Source: Hygrophila difformis (lineage: Eukaryota; Streptophyta; Magnoliopsida; Lamiales; Acanthaceae). Taken from it: a stretch of 64,000 bases of DNA. The position numbers and the translations under genes are program-made. The notes below the pieces were generated by a model. That model made no database searches, was not told the origin of the DNA, and saw only the letters and a program-made list of their open reading frames with translations. Below, piece after piece: positions 32,272 through 43,098 of the stretch (the stretch's first letter is position 1; every line of letters begins with the position of its first letter). The stretch covers positions 42,081,301-42,145,300 of the forward strand of contig JAOANR010000008.1 in assembly GCA_030278955.1 (NCBI GenBank), written 5' to 3'.

Positions 32272-35200
32272 TGAAACTTTTGACAATTTCCCACACGAGT
32301 ATTTTCGAAATAACAAAACCCCGGTCTTGATTTTTGTTTAAGTAAAAATCATTTTATGAAGGTGGAGTTGGGATTAGGGATATATTTATAGGTTGTCACG
32401 TTTTTATTACTCGTGTTAAGAAACTGTGGCCCGAAAGCGCACGGTGTCAAAAATTGCAGTAATTTATAGTAAGACCGGATCGTTCACTGGAGGATGTGCG
32501 ATAGAAGCAGGGCCCACGTTGTTTTACTAGATTTTCCATTCGTATTGCTCCAATTGGTTTGAAAAGGTGGTTAACATCTACTAACATGAATTTAAATTAA
32601 AGTACGAAAGCACTTAAATCTATTCTACAAAGCGTGTAAATTCTATTCTAGAAAGCGGGTAAAGTTTACTCTAAGAATGCGATAAATACTATCAATGAAA
32701 GCAGTGAAAATTTACATCATGATAGCTATGAAGCTGAATCACAATGTAGACAGAAGGGACAGGAAGGAAAGAATAAAAATTGGACAAGATTTAGATAAGG
32801 CAGTATTAAACTTCCATTTTATACACAGATCTTTGCTTGGGATAATTCTATCAGATAGCTAATTCTCATGCTCTCAATACTGCGTTCCCTTTAACAGACA
32901 GGTACTTACAGTATGAGTTTACATGTTCTTAAGACAGCAAATTCTAAGATACCACAAATTTGTAACTGCCCTGGCCTGGGTATGTTACTTCATCTTTGGT
33001 GGATAAGCAACACCTGACAAATGATTTATTGACATGCCAAGTACTACTATCATTCTCCCATGTCACACCCAAAGATTCTAATAAAGCCCTAAACTATCCC
33101 TTAACTGTCAATCCTAGTAGCAGTTACACAACTCTCAATACAACCGAGTGACCTCTAATGAAAGCATTTAAAAGAAAGCGATAAAGAAAGCATTTAAAAT
33201 CCTATCACTCGGAGGTTTGAAGGTCTGACCGTGGTAGTAAAAGACAGCTCCCCATCAGAATGATGAAGTATGGATCAAGAATTCCCGGATCTTGGTGAAC
33301 CACTCGCAGTGTTCACTTCCTTCCAGGTGATTATGAGATACAAACTAATGAAACAAACTAATGAATTAGTTCGTTCCGGATGCACTCACTCAGGACTCAA
33401 AAATAGACTTTGGCAGGAGAGGATAGCAGTTGAAAGAAAACTCAACCCTATCTTAGAAAATAACCAAGGCCTGGATGATGTTCCTCTAAGATTATTTACT
33501 ACACTGTATTTGAGTCCAAGTGAACCCCATCTCGGTATAACATTTAATCTTAGATTCACAACAAACAGCAATTTTGGAAAATAATGAATTTGAAAACCAT
33601 TCCCTAAACAGGTACTAGACTCTCAATTAAAACACAGATCCTTTCAGTCTAGATGAGACCTAATCGCTGACTCTGCTTCTAATTTCCCAAAATCAACCCC
33701 CAGTTGGATATGAATTAGTCATAACTGAAGAATTTATCCCTTACTCAGATCCGGATTTTATAAAGGAGTTTTTATCGGAAATTTAATATGCAATATCTGT
33801 CTTAAATCTAGACTTCTATTGTCCAAGGGAAGGATCCCAAAATATTTTAGACCACAACAATACATAATAATAGCATGCATAAAGATATATGGAAGTGTAG
33901 AATTAAATGGCCCAAAATATAGGGGCGGGTTTAGACAGAAGGTGAAACACAGATATGAAGTGGTCAGGGGACCAAAATAAAGGGCAGAATAATTGGGTGG
34001 ACTGTAAACATCTACTGTCCAATCTCCCAATTACTCGGATGGAGCGAATTTAGACAGGTGAAACCCTAAAATGGCAGTGTCGCTACCAGTTGGGCCCCTA
34101 CCGGTGAGTTCAGAGAAAAACCTACATGCTTCCTCTCTGCAACACTTATCAGCTAATGTTGACAGACATTAGCAGAGTTTTGTTACAGATTGAAATTTGG
34201 GTTTGGAAATTAAGGTAAATAAAATAAAACTGTATCCGGATAGGAATCAGTTGAGCAGCTATTATAGTCCCGGATGGACGAACCGCCAAGGCTTCCACTA
34301 ATTGCTATCCAGACCATGCAAAATAACTTTTAGTAATTAATACCCAGAATACGAGTTAGTTTATCCATGAGGGAATACCCGCCAACATTAGTCTGGTGTA
34401 TTCCTTACTAATTGTTACACACAATACGCAAAAGACAAAATAAAATGAAATAAAGAAAAGAGCTTGCATGAGAGACATTGGTTTCTCATGCAAGGTTATG
34501 GAATCAATCCATAGTTGATGGCTTAAATAATCCCTCTTACCATAATTAATTACAGTCCGGATTATCTGTTTAAGACATCATGATTTTGTTTATAGAAAAT
34601 TGTTTTAATGACAATTGAACAAAGGTCCTCTAATCACAACAATTAGTGATTTAATTATTGCTAATTTGAATCATCAATCATCAATGACTAGAGGGTTCAA
34701 TTAATTAACAGATGGAAGATGGAGAAGCAAAATTTTGGCAGCATAACGCCTTATATTGCAATTCTAGGGTATTACATCTTAATCCGTGGGATTCAGATGT
34801 GAGTTTTTGCAATATAATGGAGGATAGAAGATGAGAATTTTAGGATTAAATAGGGAGGAGGATTCTGTCGAGATACCATAAATTGTGTCAGGGGCCTAGA
34901 CCCTCGACATGGGTGCCTCGACAGATTCACAGAAATTTGGGCAGAGTTTCACCTTGTGTCACTAAGCAAAAGTTGTGTCGCGGACCGTGGGTCCGCGACA
35001 GGTGTTTAGCGACACAAGATTGCTCTGGAAAATTTCTAAGTATTTTGGTTTCCAGTCGCTAACCTAGAATTGTGTCGCGGGGCATGGTTCCGCGACAGGA
35101 TGTCTAGCGACTGGGGTTTTCAAAATAAATAAATATGCAAGGCATAATTCCCTGTGTCGAAATACAAGTTGAGTCGCGGACCATGGGTCCGCGACAAGGG

Positions 35201-36771
35201 TGTTCCGCGACAGGAGCCATGCAGAGAATAATAACAAGAGTTTGGTTCCTGGTCGCTAAGCATGGTTGAGTCGAGGACCGTGGGTCCGCGACAGGGTGTT
35301 TAGCGACCAAGGGTTTTCAAATAATGAAGACAAGTGTCCTTAGACATCCATGTCGCGGAACACCCTCCTGTCGACAAACGTGGTTTAGCGACAGGAGTCG
35401 GTTAGCGACCTGGGTGGTTCAGGACCCAAGTCAGAAAAAGCAAAGCTGAACAGTAGCATGCAAAAAGTGTGATCTCACCCCATTTCGGATTAAAAAGCTA
35501 TTCTGAACTACACTACCCAAACAGAATTTAAAAACCTACAAAAACATGCTAGAATAGGATTAAATCTACTCAAAACAGAATTTAAATAAAGCAAAACCTA
35601 ATCTAGGGTTCAACCACGCATGAGCATACAACACATCCGAAAATGAGAAACAAAAAGCAATAAGGGTCAAGAGACCCAAATAAAAGGAAAGCAGTAAAAA
35701 TCCATGGGTTTATGACACCCATTTCATGATTTTGGGACACAACTTGGTGAATATTTTCCCATTTTATTAATGGGGTTTGTTAATACCCATTATTTGGGTA
35801 ATACAAACCCTAAATCAAACTCAACAACAAGAAAATAAACTGTGAACAGTGGCTACCTATGCTATTTAAATCAAGAACAGAAATATAAAACTACTCTAAG
35901 CTAAGCTAATGCCAGAATTAAATAATACAAAAAATAAAACTAAGCTAAGAACTACCTAGAGAGAAATTCTTCAATCTGTCTTCAAGCAAAATGAATTTCT
36001 AACTGTGAGCTCATGGGGGTCTCCTCATATTTATAGGAGTGGAGCCCTAGGCCCATGGGCTTGATCTGAGGCCCACTGTGTCTCAAGACATCACACACAT
36101 CACAACTTTGTCGCGGAATCACCTTGTGTCGCGGGACAGGGCTGCATGTGGCAAGGCTTCTCGACTGGGTCTTGTGTCTCTATCCATGTCCGTGTCGCGG
36201 AACATGCCCTTGTCGCTAATGCATGGACCGCGACAGGGGTTCCTCGACTGGGGCATGGCTTGGCCTCCAAGGTGTTGGTGGCGTGGAACCTTGGTCGTGT
36301 CGCGGAACCATGGTCCTCGACCAGGATTCCTCGACCGGAGTTCCCAGACTGGTCTTTTCTTCATGTTGCATGCTGGGTCGCGAACCTCTCCTGTGTCGCG
36401 GAACCATGGTCCTCGACCAGATGTTCCCAGACAGAGCTGAATGGGCCAGATGGGCCGAAGTTGTTCTTTTTGTGGGCTTTTCTATCTTTTCCCATCTTTT
36501 TGTATTTTGTGGGCTTGTTTATTCTTTTGCCCATCTTTTTGTTTCCTTTTTCTTTTCTTTTCTTTCTCATGTTTTTGGATTTTTCTAACATAAATATGTA
36601 ATAAAATTACATATTTATGCATTTTTCATACCAGCTCAATATTTTTACAATTATGCATAAATCAGTCCAATTCAACTGCTTTCTTACTTAATGTAAGACC
36701 GGAATGCGATCAAATGCCCGTTTCAGACACGGAAATGGATTGAAAATAATGGTCATTTCTGGCCATTATCA
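32272..36771 (-). repeat. 5' LTR of element E
   Basis: The LTR is 4500 bp, with the same ends, hairpin arrays and TATA box (36028-36035) as the 3' copy. This is the copy expected to drive transcription of gag-pol. Confidence 0.95.
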
Positions 36772-36776
36772 GGCGC

Positions 36777-36890
36777 TTGAGGCACTTGCTCTCCTAGGTT
36801 CTGAGGACTTTCACTGTTGTTGGGCGTGTTGGAAAGGTTAGCGTCAGTGCCGTTTGGACTCACCTTCCTTGGTTTTCTCCTAGGCGCCAT
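36777..36890 (-). pseudogene. gag of element C, N-terminal part
   Basis: ATG at 36890 begins MAPRRKPRKVSPNG and continues in frame across the E target duplication into 17216 (APNNVEARLKRIEGI). The position matches the Gag starts of A and D. Confidence 0.85.
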
Positions 36891-37570
36891 TTTCTGTTAT
36901 AACGTGTATAGATTAGCTTATCTTTGTTTAGATAGATCGCTCGAACAAGACGTTTCGTAAATTTCTAATTTCGAATTTTTGGATTTGTTGTTTGGGAATC
37001 CAACAAGATTTTTGGAATAGAGAGTGTTTTAATAGAGACTTGATTTTTATTGTTCCACATAAGGAAATTTTCTAATTCGTACAAGGATAGGAATGGCTAA
37101 AGCCGAGATTTGTTATGCTTAGGCGTGCGCTTAGATGAACGCGATCTAGAGCTAAGGCAAGATCAGTCTCTAGTTAGCGTTCCTAATTCGATATCAAGTC
37201 TCTATGTTATCCAGTGCAAGCAAAAGACCTAGGTTAAACTTTGCCAAGATTCTAAGTTATAATTCGCCAAGATGCTAAGTCAAAGTTCGCCAAGATTCTA
37301 AGTTCTCTAAATAAAAGAGATGCAATATGCAAATGCAAATGATGATTTCCCCCCAAAATAATTCATACACTATATATATATTTTTCCACGCGTTTTAAAA
37401 TAAAAATTTTTTACATGGAAATAATACTTTAAAATTTATAATAGTCAAAATATTAATAGTAGTTTAAAAATAATAATGGTTTAAAAATAATAGTTTAAAA
37501 ATAGTCGGGCTCTGATACCAACTTGGTATCAGATATTTTCTTTAAAATAGATAGCTTTAAAATATTCTGG
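36891..37570 (-). other. Leader of element C
   Basis: About 680 bases without a convincing ORF. It has the conserved T-run/G-run/CATTTGCAT element near 37340-37360 and a CATGGAA motif near 37412-37420. Near 37509 it holds a second copy of the primer site. Confidence 0.65.
37509..37532. other. Duplicate primer site forming a perfect palindrome
   Basis: GCTCTGATACCA at 37509-37520 repeats the true primer site 62 bases away. CTGATACCAA (37512-37521) and TTGGTATCAG (37523-37532) are exact inverted copies with one base between. Confidence 0.85.
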
Positions 37571-37582
37571 GCTCTGATACCA
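37571..37582 (-). other. Primer binding site of element C, initiator-Met tRNA
   Basis: TGGTATCAGAGC on the minus strand, three bases from the LTR end. Confidence 0.92.
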
Positions 37583-37893
37583 ACTTGTAACACCCCGGTT
37601 TTTGGTCACCCAGGTCATGATGTCACCGCCACACCTCCCTAGCAAGACACGGTTTCTCCGAGCTTACTAAAGAGATGCAAGGCTATGGTTTTTCAGAATT
37701 TAAAATATTCAAAGTTGCAGCGGAAAATAATATTTACATATATAATCCAGCGGAATATAAAAATAGGGCCAACATGGCCTAATCACGGGTTAAACAGGCC
37801 CGTTCATGCAAGATCTAGTCTAAAACAAAATTTAAGAATAAAGTGTTCCCCAACATTCCCATGAATGCATATGATGATGCATATTCTTCAGCT

Positions 37894-39404
37894 CTGAAAG
37901 AAACAGGGGAAAAATATGGTTTGGTCAACAAAGATTTGCTGAGTAAGTTAACACAGACATGATTATGAGGTTTCAAAGCCTTTAATTAAATTTAAGGAAA
38001 ACATGTTCATACAAGACATGATTTAATTTTATCCATCTAATAATAATTTAATTGCATAATTCAAAAGACAAGGATTTCCATAAGATCATAATTCAACAAC
38101 ATGATAAAATAATCGCAAGATATAATTTAAAGGCATAATTTAAATAGGGAAAATATTCAAGTATTTCAGGATTCCATTCTTCCACTTTTGTTCAATATGA
38201 TCTAATATAGTTCGCCCTTGGGGAATCGAACCCGCAAGAACTCAAATACATCCTAGGGAATCGAACCCATAGGAATCAACACATATCCTGGGGAATCGAA
38301 CCCGCAGGAAGATAGACAATCGCCCTTGGGGAATCGAACCCGCAAGAACTCACATACACCCTGGGGAATCGAACCCGCAGGGTTTAACACGGACATCCTG
38401 GGGAATCGAACCCGCAGGAAAACATACACCCTGGGGAATCGAACCCGCAAGGCTTGACACAGACATCCTGGGGAATCGAACCCGCAGGGACACAGACGCC
38501 CTTGGGGAATCGAACCCGCAAGGTCAAAACAAGTTTCACAAATTTCACACGTTTCAACTTATAATTTCACTAGTCGCTGTTTTGCTCCAAAAATATTTAA
38601 AAATTCATTTTAAGCCGGATATTCTGAAAATTTACCGGTAACTCCGAAACACATAGATGAACAAGTTTCATGTTTTACGTTTTTCAATCCGAGATACGGA
38701 AGTAGGTGAAAAATGTCAACCTTTAACATGATATTAATCTGTCCGAAAATTCTGACATCAGTTTCAAGGTTTCAAGAGCTACCATAGCAAACTAACTCCA
38801 AATTTGATGAAATTTTACAGAGAGATACCTAAGACATATACCTACAACTTTCATGTTCGGCTAAAGTTCCAAATCGGTTTAGATCTAATGTCAAAAACGT
38901 CATCAAGTTCGAAACTAATTTTGTTCAAGTTTCTTGATTTCGGTACGAACGCAGATCGGATCGGCTCAGGTTCGGAGGTTCAAATCTTAACAAAAAATTC
39001 TAAAATTTTACAGAGATGTTCTAAACTCACAGATCTACAATTCTTATGTTCAACGCCAATCCTAGATCGGTCTAGAACTAAGGTAAAAATCACCAACAAG
39101 TTCAAACTAGAGTTCTGTCACGAATTCCAAGATCCAGATTTAATGCAGTTCGGTTTCGAAAGGATTTCATATATCAAATCATCATGAAAAATTCTGAAAA
39201 TTTTACAGTAGATAGATCTAAGCCTTAGGAACGTTTTTTGTGTTTTAAGTTTTTCCATTTGACGTAGTTTTAAGGTTCGGAAAAATTAGGCAAAAATGTT
39301 GCGTCGGTAAAAAAACATTCAATGATAGATTTACGCAAGATTCGATTCAAGCTTTTAGGTTTCGTGTTTTAATTACTCCCAAAACCATGTAAGTATTAAC
39401 TTAC
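37894..39404 (-). other. Putative LTR intron, C 5' LTR
   Basis: Donor GTAAGTTA from 39404, acceptor TTTCTTTCAG ending at 37894, length 1511. Confidence 0.62.
38215..38523 (-). repeat. T-arm-like hairpin array in C 5' LTR, nine units
   Basis: Same nine units in the same order as the 3' LTR array, with a few base differences; includes the CCTA/TAGG unit. Confidence 0.93.
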
Positions 39405-40655
39405 AGATTTGTAGATGTCCGGGATCGTCTATTTCGAAGGCGTGGCTTCCAGTCCACCGTTTATCCTCTCCGTTCGTCGGGTTCTACGTTCTCGATCTGG
39501 ATCGGGGGTTTAGAATAGAAAAAGGATGAGGTTAGGATTCGTTTTTGAATCAAGAATGGAAAAGAATGGACAAGAATGGTTCGGATCTTACCCCGACGAT
39601 CGAAGACTCCTAATTTTCGTCCAAGTCAGTCCCTTGATTCGGTTTTGTGCCTCCGACGACTCCGGAATTAGGGTTTTGTGTGTAGAGATATTTCGTAGGG
39701 TTTCGTAAAGAGTTTGGGGCTGATTAGGATGGTTATTTATAGATGGAAAGGACCTAAAGGTCGTCCAAAGGAAGCCCTAGGATGTCTTGAGTCGCAAGGT
39801 GTTCAACCGAAGTCGGAAAATCCGGATTCGGGCGAGTAAATCTCGCACGGGGCGTTTCTGCCAGTTGGCGCGGTCGTGGCGCGGTCCCAAGCCATCAACC
39901 GCGCGGCCAGCGCGCCACTCACGCCTGGACTCCGATCCGGGCGGGTCGTGCGATCCGTCGTGCCTTTCCTCCTCTCTTTCGGACTTCTATCCCCCTATGC
40001 TCCCGTATTCCGATTCCCGGGGTATCTTCGGGTTTCTACTTTCTCTCTAAATTTTTACTCGGGTCTAATTGGATGTTTGGACTCGAGTTATTGAGTCCAT
40101 CGATGTTGGGTTAATGTGTGACCATTTATTTGACTAAATTGCTTTCGGCTTCCCGGGTTCTCGAAATTTTGATTCCTTTTTAATTTAAATTCCATTTCTC
40201 ATTCGATTAAATTTATTTATTGATTTGCTGAATTTATTTATTTATTGTATTTATTTTATTTATTGTATTTATTTTATGTTGGAAAATTCTCGGGTATTAC
40301 ACCTAAGGTCAAACCTGTAACACCCCGGATTTGATAACCCAGGCCGGGATGTCACCGCCGCATCTCCCTAGCAAGACACGGCTTCCCGAGCTCGCTAAGG
40401 AAATGCAAGGCTTGTGGGTATGTAAAAGATTTAAAACATTTCAAGATTTAGTCCGGAAATTTATAATACTTAATACGATAGTAGTAATCATCATGCGCGA
40501 AAAATAAATAGAGTAAGTGCAGCGGAAAGTAAATCACGGCCAACATGGCCAAATCCTCGGGTTTAACAGACCCGGTAAAAACAGTACGATGCAGAATTTA
40601 AAATGTCCGTTATGATTTCCCCCAAGTGCATATGCAATGCGTCACTCGACATACT

Positions 40656-42162
40656 CTGTAAAAAAAAAGGAAAATGACAACGGTTGTCAGTATAAAAATA
40701 TACTGAGTAAGTTAATCCCTAACTAACAAATAAAAGGGGTTACAAGTGTTTAAACTAAAGATTTCGCTTACCGTACGAGAATTAAAAATACATAATTTAT
40801 TAGCAGCGGAAAAACATGATTAAAGGGCTTAATCTTAAAAGCGTAATTTAAAGCATAATTTAAGATGCATAAACTTTAAATACATAATTAAAGACATGAT
40901 AAATACGATTTAAGCATAATGAAACACTCACACAAGTCTTTTACTTTTCATCCCGTAGACTAAGAAGAGGACACCATACCGGGAGATCACTAACGAGGCA
41001 ATCTCAACATAGGACCACTAACGAGGCAGTCCAAACAATGGAAGACCACTAACGAGGCAGTCTCAAAGATAGTAGGACCACTAACGAGGCGATCCAAAAA
41101 GATAGTAGGACCACTAACGAGGCGATCCACAAATACAGCGCGCGAGATCACTAACGAGGCAATCTCAGATAGTAAGGAGACCACTAACGAGGCAGTCTCA
41201 AAGATAATGATAGTATGAAGATCGGCTCAGCCTAGTGAACGGGATTTTTCGAAAGTTCGTATTTCAAAGTTATCAAATGGTCGATATCGCGTTTTCATAG
41301 TTCGAGTTTTCTCAAGTTCGAAAAATCCTATTCGAGGCAGTTTACGCCTTTCTTAATTAAAAATTCGTCTTTTCTCCAAAAATTCTGAAATTTTTACAGT
41401 AATTCAAAAACACACACACGAACAACTTTCATGTTTTAAGTTTTTGGAAATAAGGTTCCGAAGCGAGTCGAAATTCGAGTTTATTGCATGGAATAATTTC
41501 TGTCTTAAAAACTGTTTTCGTCACAGGTTCGTGCAACGCCGATTAAAAATTCATTTCAAAACCAATCGGTGTGAAATTTTTACAGTAACTACACAACACG
41601 TTAAGGAACAACTTTCATGTTTTAAGAATTTGGAAATAATGAATTCTTGGTACTCAAAAATCGAGTGCAACTCACTGCATACTCATGGCCCTTAAAACAA
41701 TCTTAAAACAGTTCTGAAAATTTGGCCGTTTGGCATATCAAATTAACACCAAAGTCCGTGAAATTTAATATGCATAATCTAGACACAATTATCTACAACT
41801 TTTGTTTAGGAATGCAAAGTTAAATCATTCGAAAAATGGGTGAAAAACATGCATCAAGTTGAATGTAGAAATCTGTCACAGTTTTAAAACGTTCGGGTTG
41901 TCACAGAAAGTTTACGGCGTGATTTGGGATAGCAAAACTTAATGTCAACGGCTGAAATTTGGACACAAGATAGATAACGGTGTTAAGAACAACTTTTATG
42001 TTGAAAAGTTTTCGGTTTGAATTCTCGAAGGTCGAGTTTTAGGCGAGTCTTTAAAATTGGACGAAAATAGGGTTTTTGAAAACCGATTTTTGTTACAAGC
42101 CTATATCTCGAGATTTAAACAACAAACAACCACAAAAATTTGTGAGTAAGGTTTTAACTTAC
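40656..42162 (-). other. Putative LTR intron, D 3' LTR
   Basis: Donor GTAAGTTA from 42162, TACTGAC branch-like motif, acceptor TTTTTTTTACAG ending 40656, length 1507. Confidence 0.62.
40983..41199 (-). repeat. Hairpin array in D 3' LTR, seven units
   Basis: Units share CACTAACGAGGC. Flanks covary: GAGAT/ATCTC, GGAC/GTCC, GAC/GTC, GGAC or GGA/ATCC, GAGAC/GTCTC. Confidence 0.92.
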
Positions 42163-43075
42163 TTAGAATGATGATAGGGTCGCTGGATTGGGTTTCCGGA
42201 CGTCCTAGGGTCACGACGAACGGCCAACTTCTCCGATCGCTTTTTGTTCGTTTTCCGACGGGAAATCGTAGTAAGGAAAAAGGGTTAGAATATGAGTTTC
42301 TGAGATCTATGGACGAATTGAAACTTCTTACAATAGCTTACCAAGAGTCTAGAGGGCAGGGGCTTGTCCCGGTCGTCCCATCGTCGCCGGAATACTCGCC
42401 GGAAAGTGGTGTCGAAGGAGTTTGAACTTGGAGAGGGAATTGAGGGTGGAGGCTTGAATGTTTTCTGAAAACCTAGGGTTTGGGGCGCCCCTAGGGTATT
42501 CTTAAGCCTTCCCCAAGGTTGAGATTCGATTGCCATGGTTAGGGGTGTTGTTTTTGGCAAGAAAATCGCCATGGAAGGAAAGTTTACACTTTCAGCACCT
42601 CTGGCGCGCTGGTGGCGCGCACCTAAGCTTTTGCCCGCGCGGAGCACGCGCGACCAGCCTGGAGTCGCGACGCCTTTGTCCGCGCGGTGGCCGCGCGGCG
42701 GCGCGCGGACAGCGCGGGCCGGCCGGACCGGCCGGTTCGGCGGTCCGCGTGTTCCGTCGGGTCTTCCCTCGCTTTCCCCTACCGGTTTTCTACGTGTTAG
42801 CTCGATTCCCTGGGTCGTCTCCGTTTCGGAATCTTCTCCTCAAACTTGCTACGAGTCCGGCTTATCGCTCGCAACATTTCCGTGTCCTAATTAGCCTAGT
42901 CTAAATTGGTTCCGACTCCTCCTATCGTCCTTGTGATCTAATTCGTGATGTATTTTGTGATTTATTTCGTGACTGAACTTAGAAATTAGTTCCAAGCTGC
43001 CTACGTACCCTGTGAAGGGATCAAGTCATGACGTAGTTCAAAACAATTTGAATTTGTTTTTCCTCGGGTGTTACA

Positions 43076-43088
43076 TCCTCCCCCCCTT
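43076..43088 (-). other. Polypurine tract of element D
   Basis: AAGGGGGGGAGGA on the minus strand, directly followed by TGTAACACC of the 3' LTR. Confidence 0.92.
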
Positions 43089-43098
43089 AAGAATACAG

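Larger units (their letters stand above)
17217..36771 (-). mobile_element. Element E: Athila-like retrotransposon with captured F-box ORF, TSD GGCGC
   Basis: Two long LTRs (17217-21730 and 32272-36771) flank a 10.5-kb internal region; GGCGC repeats at 17212-17216 and 36772-36776. The primer site is tRNA-Asp type. Gag-pol reads on the minus strand from 32113 to 26147 with a single stop. Downstream of pol, where Athila elements usually carry an env-like gene, lies an F-box ORF. The two LTRs differ by few substitutions plus several short indels, so insertion is recent. Confidence 0.95.
13134..40301 (-). mobile_element. Element C: pol-deleted chromovirus, TSD CCTAA, hosting element E
   Basis: LTRs 13134-15889 and 37586-40301 share TGTAACACCCCGG and GGGTATTACA ends, and CCTAA flanks both sides (13129-13133, 40302-40306). 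On the minus strand: primer site 37571-37582, leader, gag (start 36890) split by element E, then a direct join from the start of protease to the last codons of pol near 16200, two purine tracts and the 3' LTR. It lacks RT, RNase H and integrase, so it could only move with helper proteins. Confidence 0.93.
37586..40301 (-). repeat. 5' LTR of element C
   Basis: 2716 bp, with the same features as the 3' copy: TATA box 39734-39741, donor at 39404, hairpin array 38215-38523 with nine units, acceptor at 37894. Confidence 0.93.
40316..43075 (-). repeat. 3' LTR of element D
   Basis: Sense order: TGTAACACCCGAGG start at 43075, GC-rich U3, donor GTAAGTTA at 42162, hairpin array 40983-41199 with seven units, acceptor ending 40656, U5 end CCGGGGTGTTACA. 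It has 59 bases more than the 5' LTR, all within the array. No canonical TATA was found where the C LTR has one; TTAAGAATACC is the closest. Confidence 0.95.

Noticed and set aside
42535..42894. Arg/Ala-rich frames in the GC-rich U3 of D (and copy at 51161)
   Set aside because: They are antisense to the element, lie in GC-rich U3 sequence, and have no domain.
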